Source of the DNA: an uncultured Castellaniella sp.
GTDB lineage: Bacteria > Pseudomonadota > Gammaproteobacteria > Burkholderiales > Burkholderiaceae_B
Assembly: GCF_937988725.1 (NCBI RefSeq)
Contig: NZ_CALKHS010000008.1
Coordinates: 205,726 to 269,725 of the forward strand
Reading direction: 5' to 3'
DNA: 64,000 bases
Numbering within the stretch: position 1 is the stretch's first letter; each line of letters begins with the position of its first letter. The notes beneath the pieces were generated by a model. The model searched no databases and had not been told where the DNA came from. It saw only the letters and a program-made list of their open reading frames with translations. A program made the position numbers and the translations under genes. Of this stretch, positions 15,420 through 22,890 are shown in pieces.

Positions 15420-17332
15420 GCGGCTTTTCGCCCCCGCTGGATCCGTTTCAGATGCACCAGCAACAGGGAAACGGCCGCCGGCGTGACGCCGGAGATCCGG
15501 CCTGCCTGGCCGATCGTCGCCGGCCGGGCGGATTCCAGGCGCTGACGGACCTCGGTGGACAGCCCCGAAACGTGCCCGTAATCGAAATCGCCGGGAATCG
15601 CGTGACCTTCCTGCGCGCGCTGGCGTTCGATCTCCAGGCGCTGGCGTTCCACGTAGCCGGCATATTTCACTTGGATGCCCAGCTGCTCGACCTGATCGGC
15701 CTGGGCCAGCCCCGGGCCGGCCAGCGGAGCGTCGTCCAGATCGCGCAGCGACATCAGTTGCCCGTAATCCACGTCGGGGCGCTTGAGCAGATCCAGCAGG
15801 CTGGGATGGCGGTCCTGATGCTGCAGGGAAAACCGCTCGCGATCCTGCACGCTCAAGACGGCCGGGTTGATCCGGGTCTCCCGCAGGCGCTGGATTTCCG
15901 CCGCGACCGCATCGCGCTTGCGGCTGAAGGCATCCCAACGCGCATCATCCACCAACCCCAGGCGGCGCCCGATTTCCGTCAGCCGCTGGTCCGCATTGTC
16001 CTCGCGCAGGCTCAAACGGTATTCCGCCCGGGACGTAAACATTCTGTAAGGTTCAGTAACACCTTTAGTTACAAGATCGTCGACCAGTACACCCAGATAG
16101 GCTTCCTGCCGCGGGATGACCCAGGGTTCCTGCCCCCTGCATCGCAAGGCTGCGTTGGCCCCCGCCATCAGGCCCTGCGCGGCGGCCTCCTCATATCCGG
16201 TCGTACCATTGATCTGCCCGGCAAAAAACAGGTTTTGAATGGCCTTGGTTTCCAGCCAGGCATGCAGATGCCGCGGATCGAAGTAATCATATTCAATCGC
16301 ATACCCTGGGCGCATGATCCGCGCATTTTCCAGACCTGGCAAGCTTCGGACCAGGGCATACTGGATGTCGAACGGCAAGCTGGTGGAAATACCGTTGGGA
16401 TAGATCTCACACGAAGATGCGCCCTCGGGTTCCAGAAAAACCTGATGACTGGTCTTGTCGGCAAACCGGTGGATCTTATCTTCGATGGACGGACAGTAGC
16501 GCGGCCCTACCCCCTCTATGGTCCCCTGGTCGCTGTACAGCGGCGACCGATCCAGGCCGGAGCGCACGATCTCGTGAGACCGTTCCGTCGTATGAGTGAT
16601 CCAGCATGGCACCTGCTCCGGGTGCATATCTGCCCTGCCCAGAAACGAAAACACAGGCACAGGGTCCAGATCTCCAGGCTGAACTTCCGTCTTCGAGAAA
16701 TCGATGGTTTTGGCGTCGATTCGCGGAGGCGTTCCGGTTTTGAGTCTGCCTTGGGGCAACTTCAGCTCTTTCAAGCGCTGCCCCAAACTGGTAGCGGGAG
16801 GATCTCCCGCGCGACCAGCCGCGTAATGAGACAAGCCCACATGCATCAGGCCATTCAGGAAAGTACCTGCCGTCAGCACAACTGTCTTGGCGCGAAAGAC
16901 CAGACCGATCTGCGTTTTCGCGCCGACCACGCGATCACCTTCCAGAATCAGGTCATCGACAGATTGCTGGAAAATCATCAAATTCTGCTGCGATTGCAGC
17001 ATCATCCGGATGGCCCGCCGATAAAGAGAACGGTCCGCTTGCGCACGAGTTGCGCGGACGGCAGGGCCTTTGGAGCGATTCAGAATCCGGAACTGAATGC
17101 CAGCCAGATCCGTCGCCCAAGCCATGCCTCCCCCTAAGGCATCCACCTCTTTGACCAGATGTCCTTTCCCGATTCCGCCGATCGACGGATTGCAGGACAT
17201 CTGACCCAAGGTATCCATGTTATGGGTCAACAACAAGGTAGCAGCCCCCATTCGGGCGGCTGCTAATGCGGCTTCCGTTCCCGCATGGCCACCGCCAATG
17301 ACGAGAACATCAAATTCTTCGGAGTAATTCAT
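15416..17332 (-). CDS. mnmG: tRNA uridine-5-carboxymethylaminomethyl modification enzyme MnmG
   Basis: FAD-dependent partner of MnmE that builds the cmnm5 group on wobble uridine of several tRNAs. It has 638 residues, close to the usual 620-640. The FAD motif is VLVIGGGHAGTEAALAAARM; GGIGKGHLVKEVDALGG and the GTPPRID and GYEEAAAQGLMAG blocks are all present. MnmE is encoded at 37980-39377. The start matches the family, yet no SD sequence precedes it: the upstream minus-strand sequence is CTCCTCCTTTG. It is the first gene of the operon that leads through rsmG to parAB. Confidence 0.97.
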   Translation of the reverse strand: MNYSEEFDVLVIGGGHAGTEAALAAARMGAATLLLTHNMDTLGQMSCNPSIGGIGKGHLVKEVDALGGGMAWATDLAGIQFRILNRSKGPAVRATRAQADRSLYRRAIRMMLQSQQNLMIFQQSVDDLILEGDRVVGAKTQIGLVFRAKTVVLTAGTFLNGLMHVGLSHYAAGRAGDPPATSLGQRLKELKLPQGRLKTGTPPRIDAKTIDFSKTEVQPGDLDPVPVFSFLGRADMHPEQVPCWITHTTERSHEIVRSGLDRSPLYSDQGTIEGVGPRYCPSIEDKIHRFADKTSHQVFLEPEGASSCEIYPNGISTSLPFDIQYALVRSLPGLENARIMRPGYAIEYDYFDPRHLHAWLETKAIQNLFFAGQINGTTGYEEAAAQGLMAGANAALRCRGQEPWVIPRQEAYLGVLVDDLVTKGVTEPYRMFTSRAEYRLSLREDNADQRLTEIGRRLGLVDDARWDAFSRKRDAVAAEIQRLRETRINPAVLSVQDRERFSLQHQDRHPSLLDLLKRPDVDYGQLMSLRDLDDAPLAGPGLAQADQVEQLGIQVKYAGYVERQRLEIERQRAQEGHAIPGDFDYGHVSGLSTEVRQRLESARPATIGQAGRISGVTPAAVSLLLVHLKRIQRGRKAA

Positions 17333-17390
17333 GGGAAAACAAAGGAGGAGTTCGCGACATTATACGTCTCTGAACTCAGCAAGCCAGCGT

Positions 17391-17406
17391 TGTTTCACGT
17401 GAAACA
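17391..17406. other. parS site 1 (perfect)
   Basis: TGTTTCACGTGAAACA, identical to the bacterial consensus parS palindrome recognised by ParB. It lies 58 bp from the mnmG start. Confidence 0.95.
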
Positions 17407-17426
17407 ACATCAGACCGTGAACATGA

Positions 17427-17442
17427 TGTTCCACGTGAAACA
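17427..17442. other. parS site 2 (one mismatch)
   Basis: TGTTCCACGTGAAACA, one change from the consensus. It starts 36 bp after site 1. Confidence 0.9.
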
Positions 17443-17480
17443 CCCATACCCCGATAAACGCCAGGGAGAGCATAGCGGCA

Positions 17481-17496
17481 TGTTCCACGTGAAACT
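17481..17496. other. parS site 3 (two mismatches)
   Basis: TGTTCCACGTGAAACT, two changes from the consensus. It starts 54 bp after site 2. Confidence 0.85.
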
Positions 17497-17534
17497 TCTG
17501 CGGTCCGCACGGAGGCAATTTACGCGAGCCATCA

Positions 17535-17550
17535 TGTTTCACGTGAAACA
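17535..17550. other. parS site 4 (perfect)
   Basis: TGTTTCACGTGAAACA, identical to consensus and to site 1. It starts 54 bp after site 3. The 341-bp gap between mnmG and cspA (17333-17673) holds these four sites and the cspA terminator, and no gene. Confidence 0.95.
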
Positions 17551-17629
17551 TCAACAAAACAGGGCAGGGGATAAAGCTGTGGACAAGTAAGGGAAAACCG
17601 CGTACAACTTATCGAGCCATACAAAAGAA

Positions 17630-17652
17630 AAAGGCACTCAACGAGTGCCTTT
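17630..17652 (-). terminator. Rho-independent terminator of cspA
   Basis: Perfect 10-bp stem AAAGGCACTC / GAGTGCCTTT with a 3-nt loop. On the minus strand it runs into TTTTCTTTTG. It lies just after the cspA stop and separates it from the parS cluster. Confidence 0.88.
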
Positions 17653-17673
17653 CGAAATCAACCGCGCTGGAAT

Positions 17674-17880
17674 TTACAGCGGGCGGATCTCAGCAGCCTG
17701 GGGACCCTTGGGGCCGTCCTTGACTTCGAACTGAACCACTTGCCCTTCGTTCAGGCTGCGGTAGCCGCGGCCTTCGATAGCGGAGAAGTGAGCAAACACG
17801 TCAGAACCGCCGGCGTCCGGAGTGATGAAGCCGAAACCCTTTTCAGCATTAAACCATTTGACTTTGCCCGTTTGAGCCAT
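17674..17880 (-). CDS. cspA: Cold-shock-domain protein (CspA family)
   Basis: Small single-stranded nucleic-acid-binding RNA chaperone. It has 68 residues forming one complete cold-shock domain. RNP1 is KGFGFIT and RNP2 is DVFAHFSAI, where many relatives have VFVHFSAI. The start MAQTGKVKWFNAEKGFGF is the family start; 15 upstream in-frame codons lack homology. A candidate promoter at 18024-18051 would give a leader of about 137 nt, in line with the long structured 5' leaders of cold-shock mRNAs. It has its own terminator and is monocistronic. Confidence 0.95.
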   Translation of the reverse strand: MAQTGKVKWFNAEKGFGFITPDAGGSDVFAHFSAIEGRGYRSLNEGQVVQFEVKDGPKGPQAAEIRPL

Positions 17881-18023
17881 GATCAGGTACGTCCTAATAA
17901 AAGAAAGAAAACAACAATGAATCAAGAACGCGGAAACGGAACAGATCGTGCCTGAGTAGCGGTGAGCGACAGGGCAAGCCTACTGCGAGACGTGCGTGCT
18001 GCTTGAATTGCATTGCAACAGGG

Positions 18024-18051
18024 AGAATAACCACGCTTGCAAAAAAGTCAA
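18024..18051 (-). promoter_or_regulatory. Candidate cspA promoter
   Basis: On the minus strand TTGACT (18046-18051) is followed after 16 nt by TATTCT (18024-18029). The predicted transcript starts near 18017 and has a leader of about 137 nt before the cspA ATG. Confidence 0.55.
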
Positions 18052-18148
18052 ATCATAGTTTTCCCTAAGTCAGATTGTATCCGCGCCGGCTACGTCCTGC
18101 ATGAATAATTGGCGAATTTCCTTAAAAAGTATTCCAAATCCAACATAT

Positions 18149-19321
18149 ATGATCAAACTAAAATCGAAACTGCCTTTGGTGGGGGACACCATCTTCAGCG
18201 AAATGAGCACATTGGCTCATCACTTGAATGCCATCAACCTGGGGCAGGGGTTTCCGGATTATCAGCCGGACAGCGATTTATTGAACGCGGTATGCCAGGC
18301 CATTCAGCAAGGCCCTAACCAATACGCCCCCATGACCGGAGTGCCGGCGCTGCGCCAGGCCATTCGAGACAAGGTCATCGCGCACCAAGGCCATCCCTAC
18401 GACGCGGATACCGACATCACTGTCACTTCCGGAGCCACCGAAGCCCTGACCTCCAGCATTCTGGCGCTGGTCCATGCAGGCGACGAAGTCATTCTGATTG
18501 ACCCGTCCTACGATCTTTACGCCCCCGTCGTGACATTGGCGGGCGGCACATCCGTTCGTGTCGCGATGAATCCGCCCACACAGGACAAGCCTCGATTCTC
18601 CCTGGACTGGAATGCCATCGCGCATGCCGTCACATCCAGAACCCGACTGTTGATATTGAATTTTCCGCATAACCCCAGCGGCCTGACGCTGCGCGAAGAA
18701 GATCTGGACGCCCTGGAACAGATCGCAGCCAGGCACGATTTCCTGATCATGTCAGACGAGGCCTACGAGCACATCGTCTTCGACGGCAACTCTCATCTCA
18801 GCCCGACCTCCCGTCCCGCTCTGGCCGCGCGCTGCATACTGGTGTCGTCCTTCGCGAAAACATTCCATGCCACGGCCTGGAAAATCGGCTACTGCTGCGC
18901 ACCAGGTCCGATATCCCAGGAGATCCGCAAGGTCCATCAGTTCGCCGTGTATTCGGTAAACACGCCCATCCAGGCAGGAATCGCCGCTTATCTCAAACAG
19001 ACACAAGCCATCCAGGGGCTGTCCGCCTTTTACCAGCGCAAGCGCGACCGACTGGTGCAGGGCCTGAATGCCAGCAGGTTGCGGCCTCTGCATTCCGAAG
19101 GCACGTTCTTCCTGCTGGTCGACACCAGCGCACTGGGCGAAGGCCTGGAAAAAGAACTGGCCATCAGACTGGCACAAGAGGCGGGGGTGGCCACGATACC
19201 CGTCTCGGCGTTCTATGAGGATCCCGCATCACCGCGCGCGAACCACCAGCTGCTGCGCCTGTGCTTTGCCAAGCAGGACGCCACGCTGGATACCGCCATC
19301 GAAAGATTGGTGAACGTGTAG
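18149..19321 (+). CDS. Methionine aminotransferase-like PLP enzyme (YbdL family)
   Basis: Class I/II pyridoxal-phosphate aminotransferase, 390 residues. It resembles E. coli YbdL, which prefers methionine, along its length: INLGQGFPDYQPDSDLL, NQYAPMTGVPALRQAI, ITVTSGATEAL, LNFPHNPSG and LVSSFAKTFHATAWKIGYC (the Lys of SFAKT binds PLP). The C-terminus reads LRLCFAKQDATLDTAIERL. The chosen ATG gives MIKLKSKLPLVGDTIFSEM, which aligns with the family N-terminus. Another in-frame ATG is 48 nt upstream (18101). Neither has a clear SD sequence. It lies alone between cspA and the proposed origin, transcribed towards the origin. Confidence 0.85.
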   Translation: MIKLKSKLPLVGDTIFSEMSTLAHHLNAINLGQGFPDYQPDSDLLNAVCQAIQQGPNQYAPMTGVPALRQAIRDKVIAHQGHPYDADTDITVTSGATEALTSSILALVHAGDEVILIDPSYDLYAPVVTLAGGTSVRVAMNPPTQDKPRFSLDWNAIAHAVTSRTRLLILNFPHNPSGLTLREEDLDALEQIAARHDFLIMSDEAYEHIVFDGNSHLSPTSRPALAARCILVSSFAKTFHATAWKIGYCCAPGPISQEIRKVHQFAVYSVNTPIQAGIAAYLKQTQAIQGLSAFYQRKRDRLVQGLNASRLRPLHSEGTFFLLVDTSALGEGLEKELAIRLAQEAGVATIPVSAFYEDPASPRANHQLLRLCFAKQDATLDTAIERLVNV

Positions 19322-19362
19322 GAAAGACTGCTGAGGTTCTCGGAGCGAGGCATCTGTTTGTC

Positions 19363-19589
19363 TTTATCTTTTATATTTAACTGATAAGACTGATGGAGTC
19401 CTGTGGATAAGTGGCATAAATCACTTATTCTTTTAGAATCAGTTGCTTATGAAAGATTTCCCAGTGGATGACCATGTGACCCCGTGATGGACCGTTTGGG
19501 GACACCTTTTCATCGATCCGGAAAAACCGGACTTGTGCATATCCCGTCCACCGATGATTCACAGCCCGCGTCCCCTCTGTTTATCCACA
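19363..19589. repeat. Origin module A
   Basis: AT-rich tract, then TGATGGAGTCCTGTGGATAA ending in a DnaA box at 19402-19410, and a second DnaA box at 19581-19589 preceded by CCCCTCTGT. The boxes start 179 bp apart. The left and right edges match module B. Confidence 0.7.
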
Positions 19590-19807
19590 AGAGAGGGGGC
19601 CGATGAACGGAATTCCACTTCCTGACGGTGTGCTGAAAAAAACTTGCGTGCGGGTCCTGCTCGGACCGGACAGGGCGCCCGAGCCGGGCAGGCGACTTGC
19701 TGAAGTCGGGAGATGAGGTACCCCAGGTTCGTAGCTCGTCCGTGCCGTACCCCGGAAAGAGCCTGCAGGAAATCGGTCGAGCCCAGGCCCGGATCCATCT
19801 TCTTCTA

Positions 19808-20034
19808 ACAATCTTCTATATATCTATAAGATAGTTGATGGATGCCTGTGGATAAGTGGGACAAGCTGGAAAGTCCCGCCGAATCAAGGCCGTGGCCGAT
19901 TTTTTCCTGTGGTTTGTCGTGGGGACCGATGGGGGATGGATTGTGGACCGATTGCGGACTGTCCCCGGGTCGGCGACTTATCGACAAACTGTCCCCAGGA
20001 AGTTCACGGCCCACCGCCCCTCTGTTTGTCCACA
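19808..20034. repeat. Origin module B (diverged copy of module A, 445 bp away)
   Basis: AT-rich tract, then TGATGGATGCCTGTGGATAA ending in a DnaA box at 19847-19855. A one-mismatch box TTGTCCACA at 20026-20034 is also preceded by CCCCTCTGT. The boxes again start 179 bp apart, and both ends are shifted by exactly 445 bp from module A. The interior has diverged. Confidence 0.7.
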
Positions 20035-20041
20035 GCCCGGA

Positions 20042-21091
20042 TCAGGTCGTGGGCAGTTGCTGTCCGTTGTCGAAAACCAGTTGGCGTTCCGGCCAGAGCA
20101 GGGCGGCCAGGCGGTAGCGTGTGGCGCTGACGCGGCCCTGCTGCCGACGCTCGCTCCAGCGGGCGCCGACGGAATAATCGATGCAGTAGGCCTGGCGCTG
20201 CGATCCGTGCCAGGAAGTGGGGCCGACATGCTGGAACAGGCGGCTGTAGCGCCAGTGATCCAGCTTCTCGGGAGCCTGGAACAGGCGCCAGTAGTGGCCG
20301 ATGACGACGGGAGTCGGATCGGGATCCTGGTCCCACCAGGCGATGCGGTCCGAATAGCGCCATCGGTGGCCGGAATAGAAGGGCTGGGCGCTGCGGGCTT
20401 CGATGCCGGATGTCATGCGCTTGATCGGGTTGAAGCGCTGCTGCAGGGATTCGAAATCGGCGACGGCGTCCAGGTAGGGGGGCGGATCGTTGGGGTCTTC
20501 CAGTTCGCGGCTCCAGCGTTCGCGTTCGGCGATGTAGCGCGCCCGCAGGTCGTTTTTTTCCGCCAGCTGCTGAATGCGCAGATCCCATTCGTGGATCAGT
20601 TCCAGGATGCTTCCCAGGGGAGCCCCGGCGACGGATTCGATGGCGACCGGATCCCAGGCCGCATGGACGATCCGGAGGCCGGGCATGCGGATGGCCAGGG
20701 GCAGGCTGCAGAAAAAGTCGCGGATTTCGGGGCGCTGAGTAGCCGTGGCCCGGGTGAATGGCGCGTAATGCGGGGTGTCCGGGGTTTCACGGCTGTCGAA
20801 GAACCACCCGGAACCGTCCTTGGCGTCGTGGGCCAGCAGGTTGATTTCGTGGTTGCCCAGAATGGCCAGCGCGCGTCCCTGGTCGACCAGTTCGCGCACC
20901 CGCTGGATCACGGCCACGCTGTCCGGGCCACGGTCGCACAGGTCGCCGATGAAGATCAGCAGTCTGTCTTTGAGTGCGGGGTGATGATCGAGTTGATCCA
21001 GCAAGGCATCGAGCGCCTGGATCTCGCCGTGGATGTCGCCGATGATGGCCAACGGCTGTTCGGCCAGGGTGTGGACAAGTGTTGGGTTCAT
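20042..21091 (-). CDS. Metallophosphoesterase (calcineurin-like/ApaH-like)
   Basis: Two-metal phosphatase of 349 residues. The metal-binding signatures are in order: GDIHGE (about residues 18-23), FIGDLCDRGPDS (about 47-58) and LGNHEINLLAHD (about 77-88). The later histidines HAAWDP and IGHYW complete the site. The family includes diadenosine tetraphosphatase (ApaH), PrpA-type protein phosphatases and others. This protein is longer than ApaH (about 275), so the substrate is not assigned. Its stop lies 8 bp from the last DnaA box of the origin candidate. It is divergent from the fic gene with a 76-bp gap. Confidence 0.85.
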   Translation of the reverse strand: MNPTLVHTLAEQPLAIIGDIHGEIQALDALLDQLDHHPALKDRLLIFIGDLCDRGPDSVAVIQRVRELVDQGRALAILGNHEINLLAHDAKDGSGWFFDSRETPDTPHYAPFTRATATQRPEIRDFFCSLPLAIRMPGLRIVHAAWDPVAIESVAGAPLGSILELIHEWDLRIQQLAEKNDLRARYIAERERWSRELEDPNDPPPYLDAVADFESLQQRFNPIKRMTSGIEARSAQPFYSGHRWRYSDRIAWWDQDPDPTPVVIGHYWRLFQAPEKLDHWRYSRLFQHVGPTSWHGSQRQAYCIDYSVGARWSERRQQGRVSATRYRLAALLWPERQLVFDNGQQLPTT

Positions 21092-21167
21092 GCCCCTATT
21101 TTCCTTCGCGCCGGGATTGAGGACAATGGGAGGAATCCGGGGGGTGGGTTTTGCAGGAGACTGTCTG

Positions 21168-21788
21168 ATGAGCCGATATCAGGTCAGCGGGTGGCAGAAC
21201 AGCTATCAGGAAGGATCGGACGGCGAAGTTCTCAAGAACAAGCTGGGCATCGTCACGCGCGATGACATCAATCATGCGGAACTGATGCTGCTGCGCAAGC
21301 TGTATGTCCATGTCCTGCAGCAATTGCCTCAGGGGGCGATCACGGTCCGCCTGATCCGGGAATGGCATCGCCGCTGGCTGGGCAATGTGTATGCCTGGGC
21401 GGGTTGCGAACGTTCGGTCAACATGAGCAAGGGCGGTTTCCCATTTGCGGCGGCCGACCGGATTCCGGCTTTGCTGGAGGATTACGATCGGTGCTACCTG
21501 GCCCGGTACACGCCGTGTTTCGGCATGTCGCGCCCCGACCTGATCGAAGCCATTGCCCTGACGCACGTGGAATTCATCCTGATCCATCCGTTTCGAGAAG
21601 GCAACGGCAGGATCGCGCGTCTGCTGGCGGACGTGATGGCCGTGCAGGCCGGCCTGGGGCCGCTGGACTACAGTCCGTGGGAAGCTCACCGGTCCCATTA
21701 CATCCAGGCCATCCAGATGGGGCTGATGGGCGATTATCAGTTGATGAAGACCTGGGTCGAGCGCATCGTGCCCGAAGAAGAAAACTGA
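21168..21788 (+). CDS. Fic-domain protein (probable AMP-transferase)
   Basis: 206 residues with a complete Fic active site HPFREGNGRIAR starting at His140, which in this family catalyses transfer of AMP or another nucleotide group to a target protein. The flap segment SKGGFPFAAADRI (about 87-99), which docks the target, is present. The start MSRYQVSGWQNSYQEGSDGE has an AGGAG SD sequence; the frame stays open 45 codons upstream inside the divergent phosphatase gene. No inhibitory (S/T)xxxE(G/N) motif is found inside the protein; N11-S-Y-Q-E-G16 is a near miss. No antitoxin gene lies upstream. It is convergent with a small gene at 21789-21983. Confidence 0.88.
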   Translation: MSRYQVSGWQNSYQEGSDGEVLKNKLGIVTRDDINHAELMLLRKLYVHVLQQLPQGAITVRLIREWHRRWLGNVYAWAGCERSVNMSKGGFPFAAADRIPALLEDYDRCYLARYTPCFGMSRPDLIEAIALTHVEFILIHPFREGNGRIARLLADVMAVQAGLGPLDYSPWEAHRSHYIQAIQMGLMGDYQLMKTWVERIVPEEEN

Positions 21789-21983
21789 TCAGGCCGGACC
21801 GGAGACGGCCAGTTCCAGCGCGGGAAAGCGGCCGTCGGACAGCAGTTGGTTTTCGAGTTCCTGGATGGCCTGGCCGGTTTCGATGGCCGTCGAACTGGCG
21901 ACGGCGCGGATGATGCGGCGCAGGTCCACGGCGGGAGCCGCGGCCAGCAGATCGGGAACGAGCGGAAGGGTGCTGGAAAGCAT
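21789..21983 (-). CDS. Small hypothetical protein (64 aa)
   Basis: 64 codons with the strong G/C third-position preference of real genes here. It is convergent with fic, its stop abutting the fic stop. The predicted protein is mainly helical, with a middle segment RRIIRAVASSTAIETGQAIQ and an acidic C-terminal half. TATAAT lies about 11 bases before the ATG on the minus strand and the SD sequence is poor, so the message could be nearly leaderless. I do not recognise the family. An antitoxin role for the neighbouring Fic protein is possible by position only; the (S/T)xxxE(G/N) motif of Fic antitoxins is not seen. Confidence 0.5.
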   Translation of the reverse strand: MLSSTLPLVPDLLAAAPAVDLRRIIRAVASSTAIETGQAIQELENQLLSDGRFPALELAVSGPA

Positions 21984-22150
21984 GCCCCATTATACTTCGC
22001 ATTGCGTGGAAGCCCCTGATTCCAGATGGAAAATTTGTATTCAAGGCGTTTGAATGCAGGGATTTCGAGACATTTCCTAAGGGTTATCTAAGTATTGCGA
22101 TGTAAGGTCGCAGGCTGGCCGCTTTTGGCCAGTTTGAACAGGATGCTGGA

Positions 22151-22831
22151 ATGGGACATGTTCCTATGGATGCCGATTCGGCCGATGGCAAGGCGAATGC
22201 GGCGACGCTCGATGCGACCTGGGCGCATCTGGCCAAGGCTCAGGTGCGCCGCCGCCGCGCACTGGGTATTCTGGCCGCCATGGCCGTCTGCGTGCTGCCC
22301 TGGGTGAGTTCCGCCTGGCCCGAATCCAGCTGGATGAACCAGGGCCTGGAATGGATCGGGCTGGCCTTCCTGATTCTGGCCGTGCTGGGACGCTGCGCCT
22401 GCATGCTGTACCTGGGGGGCCGCAAAGGCGCGGATCTGGTGGCCGAAGGCCCTTATTCGGTCAGCCGCAATCCCTTGTACGTGTTTTCCATCCTGGCGGT
22501 TTTCGGCATCGGGCTGCAGACGGGCAGCCTGGTGGTCGGGCTGGCATTGGCGGCGCTGGCCAGCCTGATTTTCCATTGGATCGTCGGCGAAGAAGAGATC
22601 TTGTTGCGCCAGGCTTTCGGCGCCAGCTACGAGGCATATTGCCGGAAGACTCCGCGCTTCCTGCCCAAATGGTCCTTGTGGGAATCGCCCCAGCACGTCA
22701 CGGTGGATCTGCAGGGCGTTTGGAATACCGTGCGTGACGCCTTGCCATACTTTCTTTCCATTCCTGTCTTCGAGGCCATCGAAGCCGCCCAACAGGCGGG
22801 ATGGGTGCATGTATACTTTTTTCTGTTCTGA
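22151..22831 (+). CDS. Membrane methyltransferase, isoprenylcysteine/phospholipid methyltransferase type
   Basis: Integral-membrane SAM methyltransferase of the ICMT/PEMT superfamily, 226 residues. Predicted membrane segments are at about 38-55, 68-90 and 120-145. The family's cofactor-binding C-terminal motifs are GPYSVSRNPLYV and EEEILLRQAFGASYEAYC with RKTPRFLPK after it. The substrate cannot be told from sequence: prenyl-cysteine, phospholipid amine and small-molecule methylation all occur. The start at 22151 has AGGA upstream; ATG at 22166 is an alternative. It is followed 59 bp later on the same strand by a PmtA-like methyltransferase, and the two may form an operon. Confidence 0.8.
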   Translation: MGHVPMDADSADGKANAATLDATWAHLAKAQVRRRRALGILAAMAVCVLPWVSSAWPESSWMNQGLEWIGLAFLILAVLGRCACMLYLGGRKGADLVAEGPYSVSRNPLYVFSILAVFGIGLQTGSLVVGLALAALASLIFHWIVGEEEILLRQAFGASYEAYCRKTPRFLPKWSLWESPQHVTVDLQGVWNTVRDALPYFLSIPVFEAIEAAQQAGWVHVYFFLF

Positions 22832-22890
22832 CCCAAGCGCATCCAAGTTTGCTCAAGTCATCTCTTGATCATCAGGCAACGGAGACCTGC

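Larger units (their letters stand above)
19363..20034. other. oriC: Candidate replication origin (oriC): non-coding, DnaA boxes and AT-rich tracts
   Basis: The 720 bp between the aminotransferase and the metallophosphatase has no convincing gene. It contains three perfect DnaA boxes (TTATCCACA or its complement at 19402-19410, 19581-19589 and 19847-19855). One-mismatch boxes occur at 19534-19542, 19978-19986 and 20026-20034. AT-rich tracts at 19361-19390 and 19805-19840 could serve as unwinding elements. The parS cluster, parAB and mnmG next door, and the uniform leftward transcription of everything to the left, support an origin here. In Bordetella, as I recall, the origin is likewise placed beside mnmG rather than dnaA. 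No skew calculation was done. Confidence 0.7.

Noticed and set aside
17285..17590. Open frame with four FHVK(H/Q) repeats, and a similar one on the other strand
   Set aside because: Each FHVK is simply the translation of a parS palindrome; all four are in frame because their spacings are multiples of three. No SD sequence and no protein family.
19559..19811. Two open frames of 76-79 codons in the origin region
   Set aside because: Overlapping each other, no SD sequence, atypical composition, and they cross DnaA boxes and AT tracts; treated as non-coding.
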